Source: an uncultured Oleispira sp.
GTDB taxonomy: Bacteria; Pseudomonadota; Gammaproteobacteria; Pseudomonadales; Oceanobacteraceae
NCBI GenBank assembly: GCA_913019965.1
Contig: CAJVZR010000005.1
Location: 1-64,000 of the forward strand
Direction of reading: 5' to 3'
Length of the DNA stretch: 64,000 nucleotides
Shown: in pieces, positions 1 to 8,545 of the stretch
Numbering within the stretch: position 1 is the first letter of the stretch
Layout: every line of letters begins with the position of its first letter
Program-made: the position numbers and the translations under genes
Notes under the pieces: generated by a model
Database searches by the model: none
What the model was told of the DNA's origin: nothing
Seen by the model: the letters and a program-made list of their open reading frames with translations, nothing else

Positions 1-23
1 ATAATATTTAAGCTGAAATTTTT

Positions 24-485
24 ATGTCTGATATCAATTTACCCTCCGCACCTCTTTGGCGTCGACTTGCCGCCATGGTTTATGACCTATTCAACATACT
101 AGGCATTAGTTTTTTATTAGCAGCTATCTTAATCCCATCTTATTCACATCTTGCCAATAATGGCGAACCTGTAGGTGAATTACCGATACCCATTGCCGCT
201 AGCTATTTCTTCATTATTATCTTCTTTTTTTATTCGACCTTCTGGCGTCGAAAAAGACAAACTCTGGGCATGAAAGCTTGGGGGTTAAGAATTGCCAATG
301 AACTAAAATCTCAACAGCAGCTTTCAATTGGCCAATGTATGTTACGCATAGCCATTGGATTTTTCTCAATTGGCCTAGCAGGCTTTGGCTTTTGGTGGGC
401 ACTTTGGGATAAGCAAGAAAAGACGTGGCATGACCACGCCTCTTTTACTCGTATTGTATTTGACCCAGACTTTAAAAAGAATTAA
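24..485 (+). CDS. RDD family integral membrane protein
   Basis: This is a 153-residue inner-membrane protein of the RDD family, whose members are small proteins of mostly undefined transport or accessory function. The family signature is visible near the N-terminus as an LWRRLAAMVYDL segment (residues 11-22). Three hydrophobic segments lie at about residues 18-40, 58-75 and 106-128, with a basic loop (WRRKRQTLGMKAWGLRI) between the second and third. The length is typical of stand-alone RDD proteins. The 3' end overlaps the convergent cytochrome gene by 4 bases. No substrate can be read from the sequence. Confidence 0.85.
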   Translation: MSDINLPSAPLWRRLAAMVYDLFNILGISFLLAAILIPSYSHLANNGEPVGELPIPIAASYFFIIIFFFYSTFWRRKRQTLGMKAWGLRIANELKSQQQLSIGQCMLRIAIGFFSIGLAGFGFWWALWDKQEKTWHDHASFTRIVFDPDFKKN

Positions 486-1642
486 TTCCCCTGCTCGGCA
501 CATTCTTGATAAGGCATGGAGTCAATCCACTGCTTTATCAGCTCAATCGCTTCCACATGATTTAGATGGCGGGCCAGCGGAGGCATCTGCCCTTTCGCAT
601 CGCCTTCAGACGCCAATAGAGACATTCGATAAGGAATCAATGATTGCTCTGCATCCCCAGGGATAATATCGTAAACCAATCCTTTATCGCCGCCATTAAA
701 TCCACCTGGGCGCTTACAAATACCATGATCAAATAAATCCGGCGTTCGCCAATATTCTAAATACATCCCAGACTCGCTACCTTTTCCACCCGGGGTATGG
801 CAATGACTGCAATTTATATCTAAATAACCCTTGGCCCTATCTTGCAATTCTCGACTCGCATCTCCCCAAATAGGAATACTAGCCAACTGGCTCAAGTCAT
901 CAGGAAGGCCTTGTAATAAGCCAGCTTCTTGCCAGCTTAATAATTGATTTTTTTCCTCGCCATTATCCATTATATTTCTATTTAGGTGTCGAGCTTTCAA
1001 GCCAATAGGAGTTGTTTTGTTAAGTTCATTAGTGCGCACCAGATGACAGGTTTTACAATCAGCGACACTCGGCACTTGATACTCAAATACCTTGCCTACC
1101 CCATCAACCGTCATCTGCTTTTCAATCGCCTTACCCGTTAATACAAGATAAGCTTCCGTTTTAGTATCGTTCCAAACATAAGGTAACCCAATCCAACCAT
1201 GCTCTCTCCGAATCAATAATCGAGTCTCAATCATATCACTCGAAGAACCCGCTTGATTAGACTCGGGCAAAACAAAGGTCTTCACCAATACCGATCCGAT
1301 AGGGAAATCAAAAGCCGCTAACGGCTGATAAATAATCTTCCCTTCAGGAATGAAAACAAAGCGGTCTTTATGGGCATAATCTGTGAATAATCCTGTCGCT
1401 AACTTGAAAGCAATGCCTGGCGACCTAGGATTTTCTCTAGGGTTACTTGTCGATTCGAATAAACCAAAATCACTTAAACGATTACAATTTTCTGTCAATA
1501 GCGTTTGCCACGCTATATCGCCTGGATTAGCTGCACAGTTGACCTCAGGCCCAGGTTCACCCTGTGCCTTAGCCTGTTCCTTAGCTGGCCACTGACAAGC
1601 CATTAACAACAAAACAAAAGAACAAATAATAAAATTTTTCAT
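482..1642 (-). CDS. SO2930-type diheme c-type cytochrome lipoprotein
   Basis: This 386-residue exported protein has two c-type heme motifs, CKTCH (residues 196-200) and CSHCH (278-282). The arrangement matches the conserved family of diheme cytochrome-like proteins often called SO2930 family (TIGR03806, recognised from memory). The N-terminus carries a signal sequence ending in a lipobox-like LLLMAC, so it is probably a lipoprotein. It is a paralogue of the next gene upstream: both share the order TGLFTDY, RF.FIP, YPVG.LVKTF, ETR.LI..E.GWI.LPYVW and the final MP...C. Its redox partner and substrate are unknown. A terminator hairpin separates the two paralogues, so this copy may have its own promoter. 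Confidence 0.85.
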   Translation of the reverse strand: MKNFIICSFVLLLMACQWPAKEQAKAQGEPGPEVNCAANPGDIAWQTLLTENCNRLSDFGLFESTSNPRENPRSPGIAFKLATGLFTDYAHKDRFVFIPEGKIIYQPLAAFDFPIGSVLVKTFVLPESNQAGSSSDMIETRLLIRREHGWIGLPYVWNDTKTEAYLVLTGKAIEKQMTVDGVGKVFEYQVPSVADCKTCHLVRTNELNKTTPIGLKARHLNRNIMDNGEEKNQLLSWQEAGLLQGLPDDLSQLASIPIWGDASRELQDRAKGYLDINCSHCHTPGGKGSESGMYLEYWRTPDLFDHGICKRPGGFNGGDKGLVYDIIPGDAEQSLIPYRMSLLASEGDAKGQMPPLARHLNHVEAIELIKQWIDSMPYQECAEQGN

Positions 1643-1680
1643 CTCTTACCCATAGAACAAGGCTATTAAAAAACTCGAAA

Positions 1681-1712
1681 AAAAAGGGCGATAAACGCCC
1701 TTTTTTATATCT
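1681..1712 (-). terminator. Rho-independent terminator between the two cytochrome genes
   Basis: A perfect 10-base stem (1681-1690 and 1696-1705, GGGCG/CGCCC core flanked by A and T tracts) has a 5-base loop. It lies just 3' of the 1726-2949 gene on the - strand and ends in a T run when read on that strand. Confidence 0.85.
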
Positions 1713-1725
1713 CCTCATTAACAAT

Positions 1726-2949
1726 TTACTGCCCACAGCTCTCTACTGGCATGCTATTAATCCAAGCAGAAACCAACTCAACACCTTCATCATGGGTTAA
1801 ATCACGACCTACTTCTGGCATTCTTTTTGCCGTATCTAAAGCCATCCGGTATGGAATCACTGATTTTGCAGCATCCCCAGGCCAAACATCAAAAGGAATG
1901 CCTTCAGCAGTAAAAGCAATCGGGGTTTTGCACACGCCATGAGCAACTTCATTCCCCATAAGCTCACGCCAATACTCAAGCTTTAAACCAGAATAACCAG
2001 CCTTACCATCATCTTTTAATGAACCATCATTCGTATCCGTGCGGCGATGACAGTGGGCACAATTAATATCTAAGTAGCCTTTTGCTAATGCCTCTAATTC
2101 TGAACTTGTTTTACTACTTAAGTCTGTACTATCACTGAAGACTGGAATAGTATCGATCGTGGATAGATCTTCAGGGGATCCGGTTAAGACTCCCTGCTCA
2201 ACCATATAAGCCAGCTGGTTTTGTATTCCAGTATCAAATTCTAGATCACGATTCAATAAACGAGCCTTAGGCCCTATTGGCATAAAGCGTGACACTGTCG
2301 ATGCTTCATCACCTTCACCCACGGTATTGGTTAGCTGGTGACATTGCTTACACGTTTGAATATCAGGTACGCCATAAGTGAAATCTTTTCTCTCTCCCTT
2401 ATGCACGACTGAAGTTTCAAATGCTTTACCAGAAATATGTAGGGTTGCATCTTTGCGGTCTTCATCCCAAACATAAGGTAATGCAATCCAACCGTTTTCA
2501 CGGTGAATTAAAATTCGAGTTTCAATTATATTTTCGCCATCAAACTTACTTTCAGCTTTATAACCGCGCACTGAAGTATCTTTAGGTAAAGCGAATGTTT
2601 TAACTAACGCAGTGCCTACTGGGTAATCTAATACCTCATTTTCTGAATAAGCTGCACTGGTATTCGGCGGTATAAAGGTAAAACGATACTTACTGCTATA
2701 ATCGGTAAAAAGACCCGTGGTTAAATCGTACGGGAAACCGCCCACATTTGGAGCTACCGTTGGATCACAACTCTTTTCGAATAAATTATATTCAGATAAT
2801 TTAGTTGCTTGCTCTTGTAACAATAAATCCCAATTTACTTCTGTGGGAGTCGCTTCACAAAGTGCTTGGTTATCATCACTCGATTCGCCACCACACGCAG
2901 CTAATACAGAGCAAAAAGCGATAATACTGCTTTTACCTATAATATTCAT
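1726..2949 (-). CDS. SO2930-type diheme c-type cytochrome lipoprotein
   Basis: This is a 407-residue exported diheme cytochrome of the same family as its downstream neighbour. Heme motifs are CKQCH (residues 200-204) and CAHCH (297-301). The signal peptide ends in the lipobox LAACGG. I chose the ATG at 2949 over an upstream TTG because an AGG ribosome-binding sequence sits 8-9 bases before it and the TTG lies within that leader. It follows the beta-helix gene on the same strand with 69 bases between them. The pairing of this cytochrome family with a parallel beta-helix protein is a conserved arrangement seen in Shewanella and in alkane-using bacteria (recalled, not checked). The electron-transfer partner is unknown. 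Confidence 0.87.
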   Translation of the reverse strand: MNIIGKSSIIAFCSVLAACGGESSDDNQALCEATPTEVNWDLLLQEQATKLSEYNLFEKSCDPTVAPNVGGFPYDLTTGLFTDYSSKYRFTFIPPNTSAAYSENEVLDYPVGTALVKTFALPKDTSVRGYKAESKFDGENIIETRILIHRENGWIALPYVWDEDRKDATLHISGKAFETSVVHKGERKDFTYGVPDIQTCKQCHQLTNTVGEGDEASTVSRFMPIGPKARLLNRDLEFDTGIQNQLAYMVEQGVLTGSPEDLSTIDTIPVFSDSTDLSSKTSSELEALAKGYLDINCAHCHRRTDTNDGSLKDDGKAGYSGLKLEYWRELMGNEVAHGVCKTPIAFTAEGIPFDVWPGDAAKSVIPYRMALDTAKRMPEVGRDLTHDEGVELVSAWINSMPVESCGQ

Positions 2950-2977
2950 AATTTTTACCTGAAACAAAACTTAAATG

Positions 2978-2999
2978 CAGCGGCGCAATTGCGCCGCTG
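2978..2999 (-). terminator. GC-rich perfect palindrome between beta-helix and cytochrome genes
   Basis: Two 11-base arms form an uninterrupted palindrome (CAGCGGCGCAA and its complement). It lies between the stop of the beta-helix gene and the start of the cytochrome gene. The T run after it on the - strand is weak, so it may attenuate or stabilise an mRNA end rather than terminate fully. Confidence 0.5.
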
Positions 3000-3018
3000 T
3001 TATTTGACATACAACAAA

Positions 3019-4686
3019 TTATTCTGGAGCTGTACAACCTGGAGACGTTGTATCATCAGTTCCACAACCATAAGTCGCGTCACCAATAGTCACAACGGTC
3101 TTAGCCAAAGAGGGGCGAGATTGACCACAAGTAAAGCCAGCATCAGAAGCTGCAGGGCTAGGTGTTAGATCACCATCATTCCACCCCTGAATAGCAAACG
3201 GATTATAAGGCGTACCCATTTCAACAGTGGCACCAGTTGAATCGGTATTATCGTAGGCACAGATATAATCATCCGTAGTATAGGCAACGTTATAAGGTGC
3301 TAAAGGAAACGTGCCTACACCAGGAATCTCAATACCCGTTTCTGTTAAGGTTTGACCAGCCCCATCAAAGATCATCGCCGGCAAGGTACCTTCAGGTGTA
3401 TCAGGGACAAAGTTGTCAAACAAATACAAAAAATCGCCTAGTTTTTCAGCATCCGGAGCATAACCCGCATTATTAATATCATTATCACGAACTGTAATAT
3501 TACGAACAGTCGGTGAATAACCGTCTTCATATACTGATAGGTACTTAGTTTGTGGTGCTAATCCCGCATCCACAAGTGAGTCAGGCATAACCGCTAAGTT
3601 CTCAGGAGATTCTGCAAACGCATAATCTGCAATAGCAACGGCAAAGCTACTGTGATCGGTAATGGTATTATCAAAAATTTCAACATCACTGGTAGATAGA
3701 ATAATCATACCCGTGCCATGAGGTGCAATATGAACACCGCCAGCAAAATCACTGACTACAGCAAAGTTAGGTTCGTTATTAGCGATCATTTCGTTATTGT
3801 AAACACGAACGTTTGAACCGTATTTACCATTACCAATCGGTAAATCAAATACTAATAAACCAGCAGTATTGCCTGTTGCTAAGTTGCCGTAAAACTCAGC
3901 ATCTTCACAGTTTTCAATTTCCATACCAGCAACGTTTTCTTTCGCAATACTGTTACGCACGATCACCTTTTGCGACTGACCCACATAAACACCCGCATCG
4001 GCAGAACCACGAGTGAAGGTATTTTCGATTAGAATATTTTTTGAGTTAACTGGGTAGATACCATAAGCACCATTTTCTTTAGTTAACGTTCCATCCCAAA
4101 TAGTCGCCAAGTGATGCATGTGCAAGCCATCAATATTCTCAACTTTAATCGCGTTCTTACCTGCTTCTACAACGGTAATGTCAGAAATAACTAGGTTATC
4201 AACGTCTGAAATTAACAAACCATCAACGCCTTTCGTTTCTCCCTTACTACCCTTCTCTAAGGCAGAGAAATTAAGCACGGTTTCGTTAACGCCACTGCCC
4301 ATAATGGTAATATTATGCAAGCGACCATCTTCTGAATTTCCAAATACATCCCCGGTAATTTTCAACTGAGCAGGTAAATGGTAATAACCCGCTGGGAATA
4401 CGATAACATCCCCATCTTTAATGTTCGCAAAGGCTTCTGCAGCGCTTTCAGCAAGATTATCGGCATCAAGAAGAATAGCACCTGCTGGAATCACAGTTTC
4501 ATGATCAGCATCTTTAGTATCAATTGCCGTATTCAAGAGCGATGAAGCAACAACGCCAACAGCTTGGTTGGCATCTAAATCAGCGGAATCGTTAGAATCA
4601 TCACCACCACAACCCGTCATACCCAGCGCAGCAATAGCAATTGCTGATGCCAAACCTAATTTCATTGAAGGAATACTTGTTTTCAT
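3019..4686 (-). CDS. Parallel beta-helix repeat lipoprotein (SO2929-type)
   Basis: This is a 555-residue exported protein with a lipobox (MTGCGG) after its signal sequence. From about residue 80 onward it is built of short repeats rich in N, G, V and I (for example NITIMGSG, LVISDITV, IKVENIDGLHMHHL, IRNSIAKENVAGMEIEN), the pattern of a right-handed parallel beta-helix of the pectate-lyase/copper-binding NosD type. It matches the TIGR03805-like family that travels with the diheme cytochromes. The ATG at 4686 is preferred to a TTG at 4701 because a GAGG ribosome-binding sequence overlaps the TTG. Six or more cysteines cluster in the last 90 residues. A carbohydrate or surface-ligand function is possible, but no catalytic residues can be assigned. 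Confidence 0.82.
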   Translation of the reverse strand: MKTSIPSMKLGLASAIAIAALGMTGCGGDDSNDSADLDANQAVGVVASSLLNTAIDTKDADHETVIPAGAILLDADNLAESAAEAFANIKDGDVIVFPAGYYHLPAQLKITGDVFGNSEDGRLHNITIMGSGVNETVLNFSALEKGSKGETKGVDGLLISDVDNLVISDITVVEAGKNAIKVENIDGLHMHHLATIWDGTLTKENGAYGIYPVNSKNILIENTFTRGSADAGVYVGQSQKVIVRNSIAKENVAGMEIENCEDAEFYGNLATGNTAGLLVFDLPIGNGKYGSNVRVYNNEMIANNEPNFAVVSDFAGGVHIAPHGTGMIILSTSDVEIFDNTITDHSSFAVAIADYAFAESPENLAVMPDSLVDAGLAPQTKYLSVYEDGYSPTVRNITVRDNDINNAGYAPDAEKLGDFLYLFDNFVPDTPEGTLPAMIFDGAGQTLTETGIEIPGVGTFPLAPYNVAYTTDDYICAYDNTDSTGATVEMGTPYNPFAIQGWNDGDLTPSPAASDAGFTCGQSRPSLAKTVVTIGDATYGCGTDDTTSPGCTAPE

Positions 4687-4870
4687 TAATCTGTGCCTCA
4701 AAAAGTAAGCTCCCCTAATTCAAGGGGTAATAGTTTTTATAGTTAGGCTTCAGAAGGAAGATCGAAGAGATTAGCGTTGTTTAATGTTATAGGTGCTAAT
4801 AACGACGTTCACTGAAGTAACTCCAGTAAAACGACTGTTGACCAATAGGTAAATCCATTTCGCTGTTGAG

Positions 4871-4898
4871 TTCGTTACAATCGTTGTGCAATTCGTTA
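4871..4898 (-). promoter_or_regulatory. Phased TCGTT repeats, candidate AraC-type operator
   Basis: Two exact TTCGTTA copies (4871-4877 and 4892-4898) are spaced 21 bases apart, with a third TCGTT at 4881 between them. Two helical turns is the usual spacing for AraC-family half-sites. The site lies about 185 bases upstream of the beta-helix gene start and just beyond the end of the AraC gene. Confidence 0.4.
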
Positions 4899-4955
4899 AA
4901 AAGCTGATGAATAAAGGGCTGCAGAGGGAGTGACTTTATCAACCAAGCGCTTGAT

Positions 4956-4982
4956 CAATTACTTTAATCGACCAAGTAATTG
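4956..4982 (-). terminator. Stem-loop downstream of the AraC gene
   Basis: A 9-base perfect stem (CAATTACTT at 4956-4964 with AAGTAATTG at 4974-4982) has a 9-base loop and can be extended by wobble pairs. It lies 11 bases past the AraC stop codon. No clear T run follows, so termination is uncertain. Confidence 0.35.
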
Positions 4983-4993
4983 GTTGAAATGCG

Positions 4994-6079
4994 TCACGAT
5001 TGTTCTCGGAAGGCTGTTGGGGTCGTCTCTTTTTCCTTGCGGAATGCACGATTAAATGAACTTAGCGTTCTATAACCGACATCTAATGCGATATTAGAAA
5101 TAGGCGTCTCGGGCTCATTAATCAAACGTTCGGCTGCCTCTTTAATCCGATATTCGTTAATAAACTCATTAAAATTACGGTAACCAAGTTCTTTATTAAT
5201 CACCGCCCTTACCTTGTATTCCGGCAAGGCCATGGCCTTAGCCAGATCTTTTAAAGTTAAGTTCTCTCGTCGGTAGAAGCCTTCAACCATCATAATTTTC
5301 ATGTGCTGAAGTGCCTCAGACTCCTGTTCCGGCACTGAGTCTGCTACCTCAATGTCCTGTGAGCTTTCTGATTGAGCAACCGACGCAACTCTAGTATCAA
5401 AGACCTCTTCTTTGATACTAGGTGCATATTGAGAGCCTTCATCAAGCTCAATAGGCTCTTTACCCCAAATATCTCGACGCCCTTTAAATAAGAACCAGAT
5501 GATAATCAAAATTGACACATCGATCGCTAAGACACGGGAAGCCGCGGAGCCAAATTTCAAATTAAAGGAGAAGACGGCCCAGCCTAAAGATAAACCTGCC
5601 GCCCCCATAATGGCCCAGCGTAGCCTTCTACGGGATTCAACCATGTCATCATCACGGCCACGCAATAAAGCAATGATCCCCATAATTATTAAGGCATATT
5701 CAAACCATTGCGGAATTTCACGCCCCAAAAGCTCCAGCCAATCAGGGACGTAACCAAGATAAAAGGTGATTAAGTATTTCGCGATCGGTGCAATGAAACT
5801 ATAAACCGCAATAGTCGAACCGAATGCCGGTAGCTCTTTACCTTCTTGAAATATTAAACGACAACTTATCCAGAAAAATGCGGGAGTCGCACTCTCAATC
5901 ATATAAGCATGAGCAGAGAGACTAGGGGGAAGCCAGTTATGGCATAAGTGAACAAAAGCACCAAAGATTAATACTAAAAATGCCCTTGCAGCGATGGAAT
6001 GAGAAAAATCTTTCAGGATTAACATCATCAAGGCGATACACGCCCCGGCACCAGCAGCAGAAAAGAAAAGCTCTAACAT
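4994..6079 (-). CDS. Membrane-anchored AraC family transcriptional regulator
   Basis: This 361-residue protein has six or seven hydrophobic segments in its first ~200 residues (7TM-like sensor region). A linker rich in acidic residues and glutamines follows, and an AraC/XylS helix-turn-helix domain occupies about residues 255-358 (LTLKDLAKAMALPEYKVRAVINKELGYRNFNEFINEYRI and the classic ISNIALDVGYRTLSSFNRAFRKE). The start is ambiguous: a TTG at 6085 lies 5 bases after AAAGG, whereas the ATG at 6079 is 11 bases after it. I used the ATG. Its position beside the beta-helix/cytochrome genes and the phased repeats in the intervening 307-base gap suggest it controls them. Confidence 0.85.
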   Translation of the reverse strand: MLELFFSAAGAGACIALMMLILKDFSHSIAARAFLVLIFGAFVHLCHNWLPPSLSAHAYMIESATPAFFWISCRLIFQEGKELPAFGSTIAVYSFIAPIAKYLITFYLGYVPDWLELLGREIPQWFEYALIIMGIIALLRGRDDDMVESRRRLRWAIMGAAGLSLGWAVFSFNLKFGSAASRVLAIDVSILIIIWFLFKGRRDIWGKEPIELDEGSQYAPSIKEEVFDTRVASVAQSESSQDIEVADSVPEQESEALQHMKIMMVEGFYRRENLTLKDLAKAMALPEYKVRAVINKELGYRNFNEFINEYRIKEAAERLINEPETPISNIALDVGYRTLSSFNRAFRKEKETTPTAFREQS

Positions 6080-6197
6080 GAACAAAACGGCCTTTTATTA
6101 TTTTATTGCCAGTTTTTTAAAATACGAAATATTCATACTAAAGACTTTATTATCCGCTCGCTAGAGCTGAATTAAGCTTTTTAACAGAAAAAGTAAA

Positions 6198-7274
6198 TTA
6201 GGCTGCCTTACGCATTAATAGCATGCCTAACAAAAAACTCCCCCCGATCGGGATAATACTGGCTAATGCTGGTTCGAAGCCTAATACGATACTGGCAGGA
6301 GATAAAAGCTCCTCTGCATACTTATAAATCATGCCAACAATAATGCCACTAAAGATTCGATAACCTGGGGTGACTGATCGCAAAGGGCCGAAGATGAAAG
6401 AGATACCTAAGATGACTAAAGCAAAGGTACTCAAAGGTTGAGTAACTTTACGCCAAAACGACAGCATATAGCGATCAGAATTTAACCCTTGCTCATCCAG
6501 ATAACTGGCATATTGATACAAGCCTGAAATTGACATATCTCGTGGGCTCACAATCACTACGCTCAATTTTTCAGGGGTCAATTCTGTGTCCCAACGCCCA
6601 CTGGCCTGCTTTTCTTGCCAGACTCTCTGCTCAAGTTCACCTTCATCAATATGAGTAATTACGATGTTTTCCATTTGCCAATAAGCGCGCTGATAAATTG
6701 CTCGCTGTGCATAAACAACCTGCTTTAGCTCATTCTTCTCCGTGAACTCATAACGGGTAATACCATGCAATACACCGCCGGGCTCTACCGCATTAAAACG
6801 CATAAAGGTATTGCCTTCACGGTGCCAATAGCCTTTGCCTTTATTCGACAGCGCCTCGCTAGCGCCTTGAGCAACGGCTTTATGGGCTTGAGCAATTCGC
6901 TCTAATGAAGGAACGACGAACTCCCCTAAGAGCAGTGAAATCATCATCAATACGGCCATCGGTTTTAATACCGCAATCACAATTCGGTTAATTGAGATTC
7001 CTGCAGCCCGCATTACGGTTAACTCACTGTTTGCCGCCATTGACCCTAAGCCAGCCAAGCAACCAATTAAGCAAGCCATCGGCATATATTCATAGATTCG
7101 GCGCGGTAAACGTAAACCCGAAAATAAGAGCGCATCCGCTAACTTGTAGTTACCTTTTAAATTATCTAACTCATCAACTAAAGTGAAGATCGCATCAAGG
7201 CCGACAATCACAATCATCACGACCAGGGTCGCCATCAGTACATTACGTGCGACATAGGAATCTAATTTATGCAT
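6198..7274 (-). CDS. lptG: LPS export ABC transporter permease LptG
   Basis: LptG is one of the two permeases of the LptB2FGC complex that pulls lipopolysaccharide out of the inner membrane and passes it to the periplasmic bridge. The 358-residue length is normal. Three N-terminal and three C-terminal membrane segments flank a periplasmic beta-jellyroll region (about residues 130-265). The N-terminal MHKLDSYVARNVL and the ELTVMRAAGISINRI coupling-helix region are characteristic. Its ATG shares one base with the stop codon of lptF (TAATG), so the two are translationally coupled. Confidence 0.95.
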   Translation of the reverse strand: MHKLDSYVARNVLMATLVVMIVIVGLDAIFTLVDELDNLKGNYKLADALLFSGLRLPRRIYEYMPMACLIGCLAGLGSMAANSELTVMRAAGISINRIVIAVLKPMAVLMMISLLLGEFVVPSLERIAQAHKAVAQGASEALSNKGKGYWHREGNTFMRFNAVEPGGVLHGITRYEFTEKNELKQVVYAQRAIYQRAYWQMENIVITHIDEGELEQRVWQEKQASGRWDTELTPEKLSVVIVSPRDMSISGLYQYASYLDEQGLNSDRYMLSFWRKVTQPLSTFALVILGISFIFGPLRSVTPGYRIFSGIIVGMIYKYAEELLSPASIVLGFEPALASIIPIGGSFLLGMLLMRKAA

Positions 7275-8344
7275 TACAAACTCCTAATCTTGCGACGACG
7301 GTTCCATTCGGGGATAAACAATAACCCCAGCCCAATCAGTGCATAGACCCCATGCACCCACCACATCCCCAGCGCTGGGGATATATTGCCTTTACTTAAC
7401 ATTCCCCGTAGAGATATCAATAACGTGATGTACACCATAAACAGAATAATGGCCGGAAATAAACGGGCAAAGCGCCCTTGCCGTGGGTTCACTTTCGATA
7501 AGGGAAACGCAATCATGGCGCAAATAGGCACCATAATTATGAGCGAAAATCGCCATTGCAGCTGTGAAACGTGACGGGCAAGATCAGAGCCAAATAATTC
7601 AGAGGTCGGGACCGCCTCCTTCTTTATCTTTCGCCGCTCTGCTTGCTCACCGGCAATTTTAACCCCGTAGAGGTCAAAATCGAGTATTTCAACATCCAAC
7701 TTACCCGGAGCAATATCAAAGCGCTTACCTTGATGCAGCTCTAAAAAGCGTGATCCGGTATCCGCATTGACTTGCTGAGTACCTGATTTAGCCAATAAAA
7801 TCGTATTACCATCGGCGATGAATACATTATTCATTTGGCTTTTATCATCACTTAAGCCTTCGGTATAAGTGACTCGGCTGCCTTTATCCGTGCTTTGAAA
7901 GCGCCCAGGGGCAAGCAGTTCAAACTCAGTCATGGTTGCTTGCTTACGATATAAATCTTCCATTTTTTGCGCCCCTAATGGGCTCAAGTACAAGCTGAAA
8001 AACGCCACCATCAAGGTAATAAATCCGGCGGGTAATAAGGTATAGCCTAATAAACGCGTATTAGAGAAGCCCGTTGCGGTTAAAACCGTCATCTCACTTT
8101 CAGCATATAAACGGCCATAGGCTAATAAAATGGCAATGAATAGTGATAACGGAAGGATCATTTCTAAAAAGGAAGGCATACGCAGTAGTAGAGTAAAGAA
8201 CACAATCTCTAGTGGAATTTTCCCCGCTGCCGCAGCCGTCAGCTGATAAATCAAACGACTACTCATTAAAATCATTAATAATATTCCCGTCACAGCTGCC
8301 ATAGACGTAAACAGCTCACGAGATAAGTAGCGAAAAATAATCAA
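7274..8344 (-). CDS. lptF: LPS export ABC transporter permease LptF
   Basis: LptF is the partner permease of LptG in lipopolysaccharide export. The protein has 356 residues, begins MIIFRYLSREL as LptF proteins usually do, and carries the coupling helix YAESEMTVLTATGFSNTRL. Three membrane segments at each end surround the periplasmic jellyroll domain. The start codon is TTG. It is supported by an AAAAGG ribosome-binding sequence 8 bases upstream and by agreement with the family N-terminus. The gene is divergent from pepA across 201 bases, a very common arrangement in gammaproteobacteria. Confidence 0.95.
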   Translation of the reverse strand: MIIFRYLSRELFTSMAAVTGILLMILMSSRLIYQLTAAAAGKIPLEIVFFTLLLRMPSFLEMILPLSLFIAILLAYGRLYAESEMTVLTATGFSNTRLLGYTLLPAGFITLMVAFFSLYLSPLGAQKMEDLYRKQATMTEFELLAPGRFQSTDKGSRVTYTEGLSDDKSQMNNVFIADGNTILLAKSGTQQVNADTGSRFLELHQGKRFDIAPGKLDVEILDFDLYGVKIAGEQAERRKIKKEAVPTSELFGSDLARHVSQLQWRFSLIIMVPICAMIAFPLSKVNPRQGRFARLFPAIILFMVYITLLISLRGMLSKGNISPALGMWWVHGVYALIGLGLLFIPEWNRRRKIRSL

Positions 8345-8545
8345 ACGATAAACCTTTTAACAATACAAAAAACGATGTTGAAAAATATGCAATAAGATAA
8401 GCACGCAGTGTATAGCTTTCTCACTAAATCGGCCAGTATCGCCCTTGATATACCTTCTTTGCGAACCCATCTATACTTTATCGTTATACCTATAGACAGA
8501 TTGTTTAAATAAATTGTTTTAATAAAAATCTAAGCGGAGCCAATA

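Noticed and set aside
4687..4701. TTG as the start of the beta-helix protein
   Set aside because: The TTG overlaps the GAGG ribosome-binding sequence that serves the ATG at 4686.
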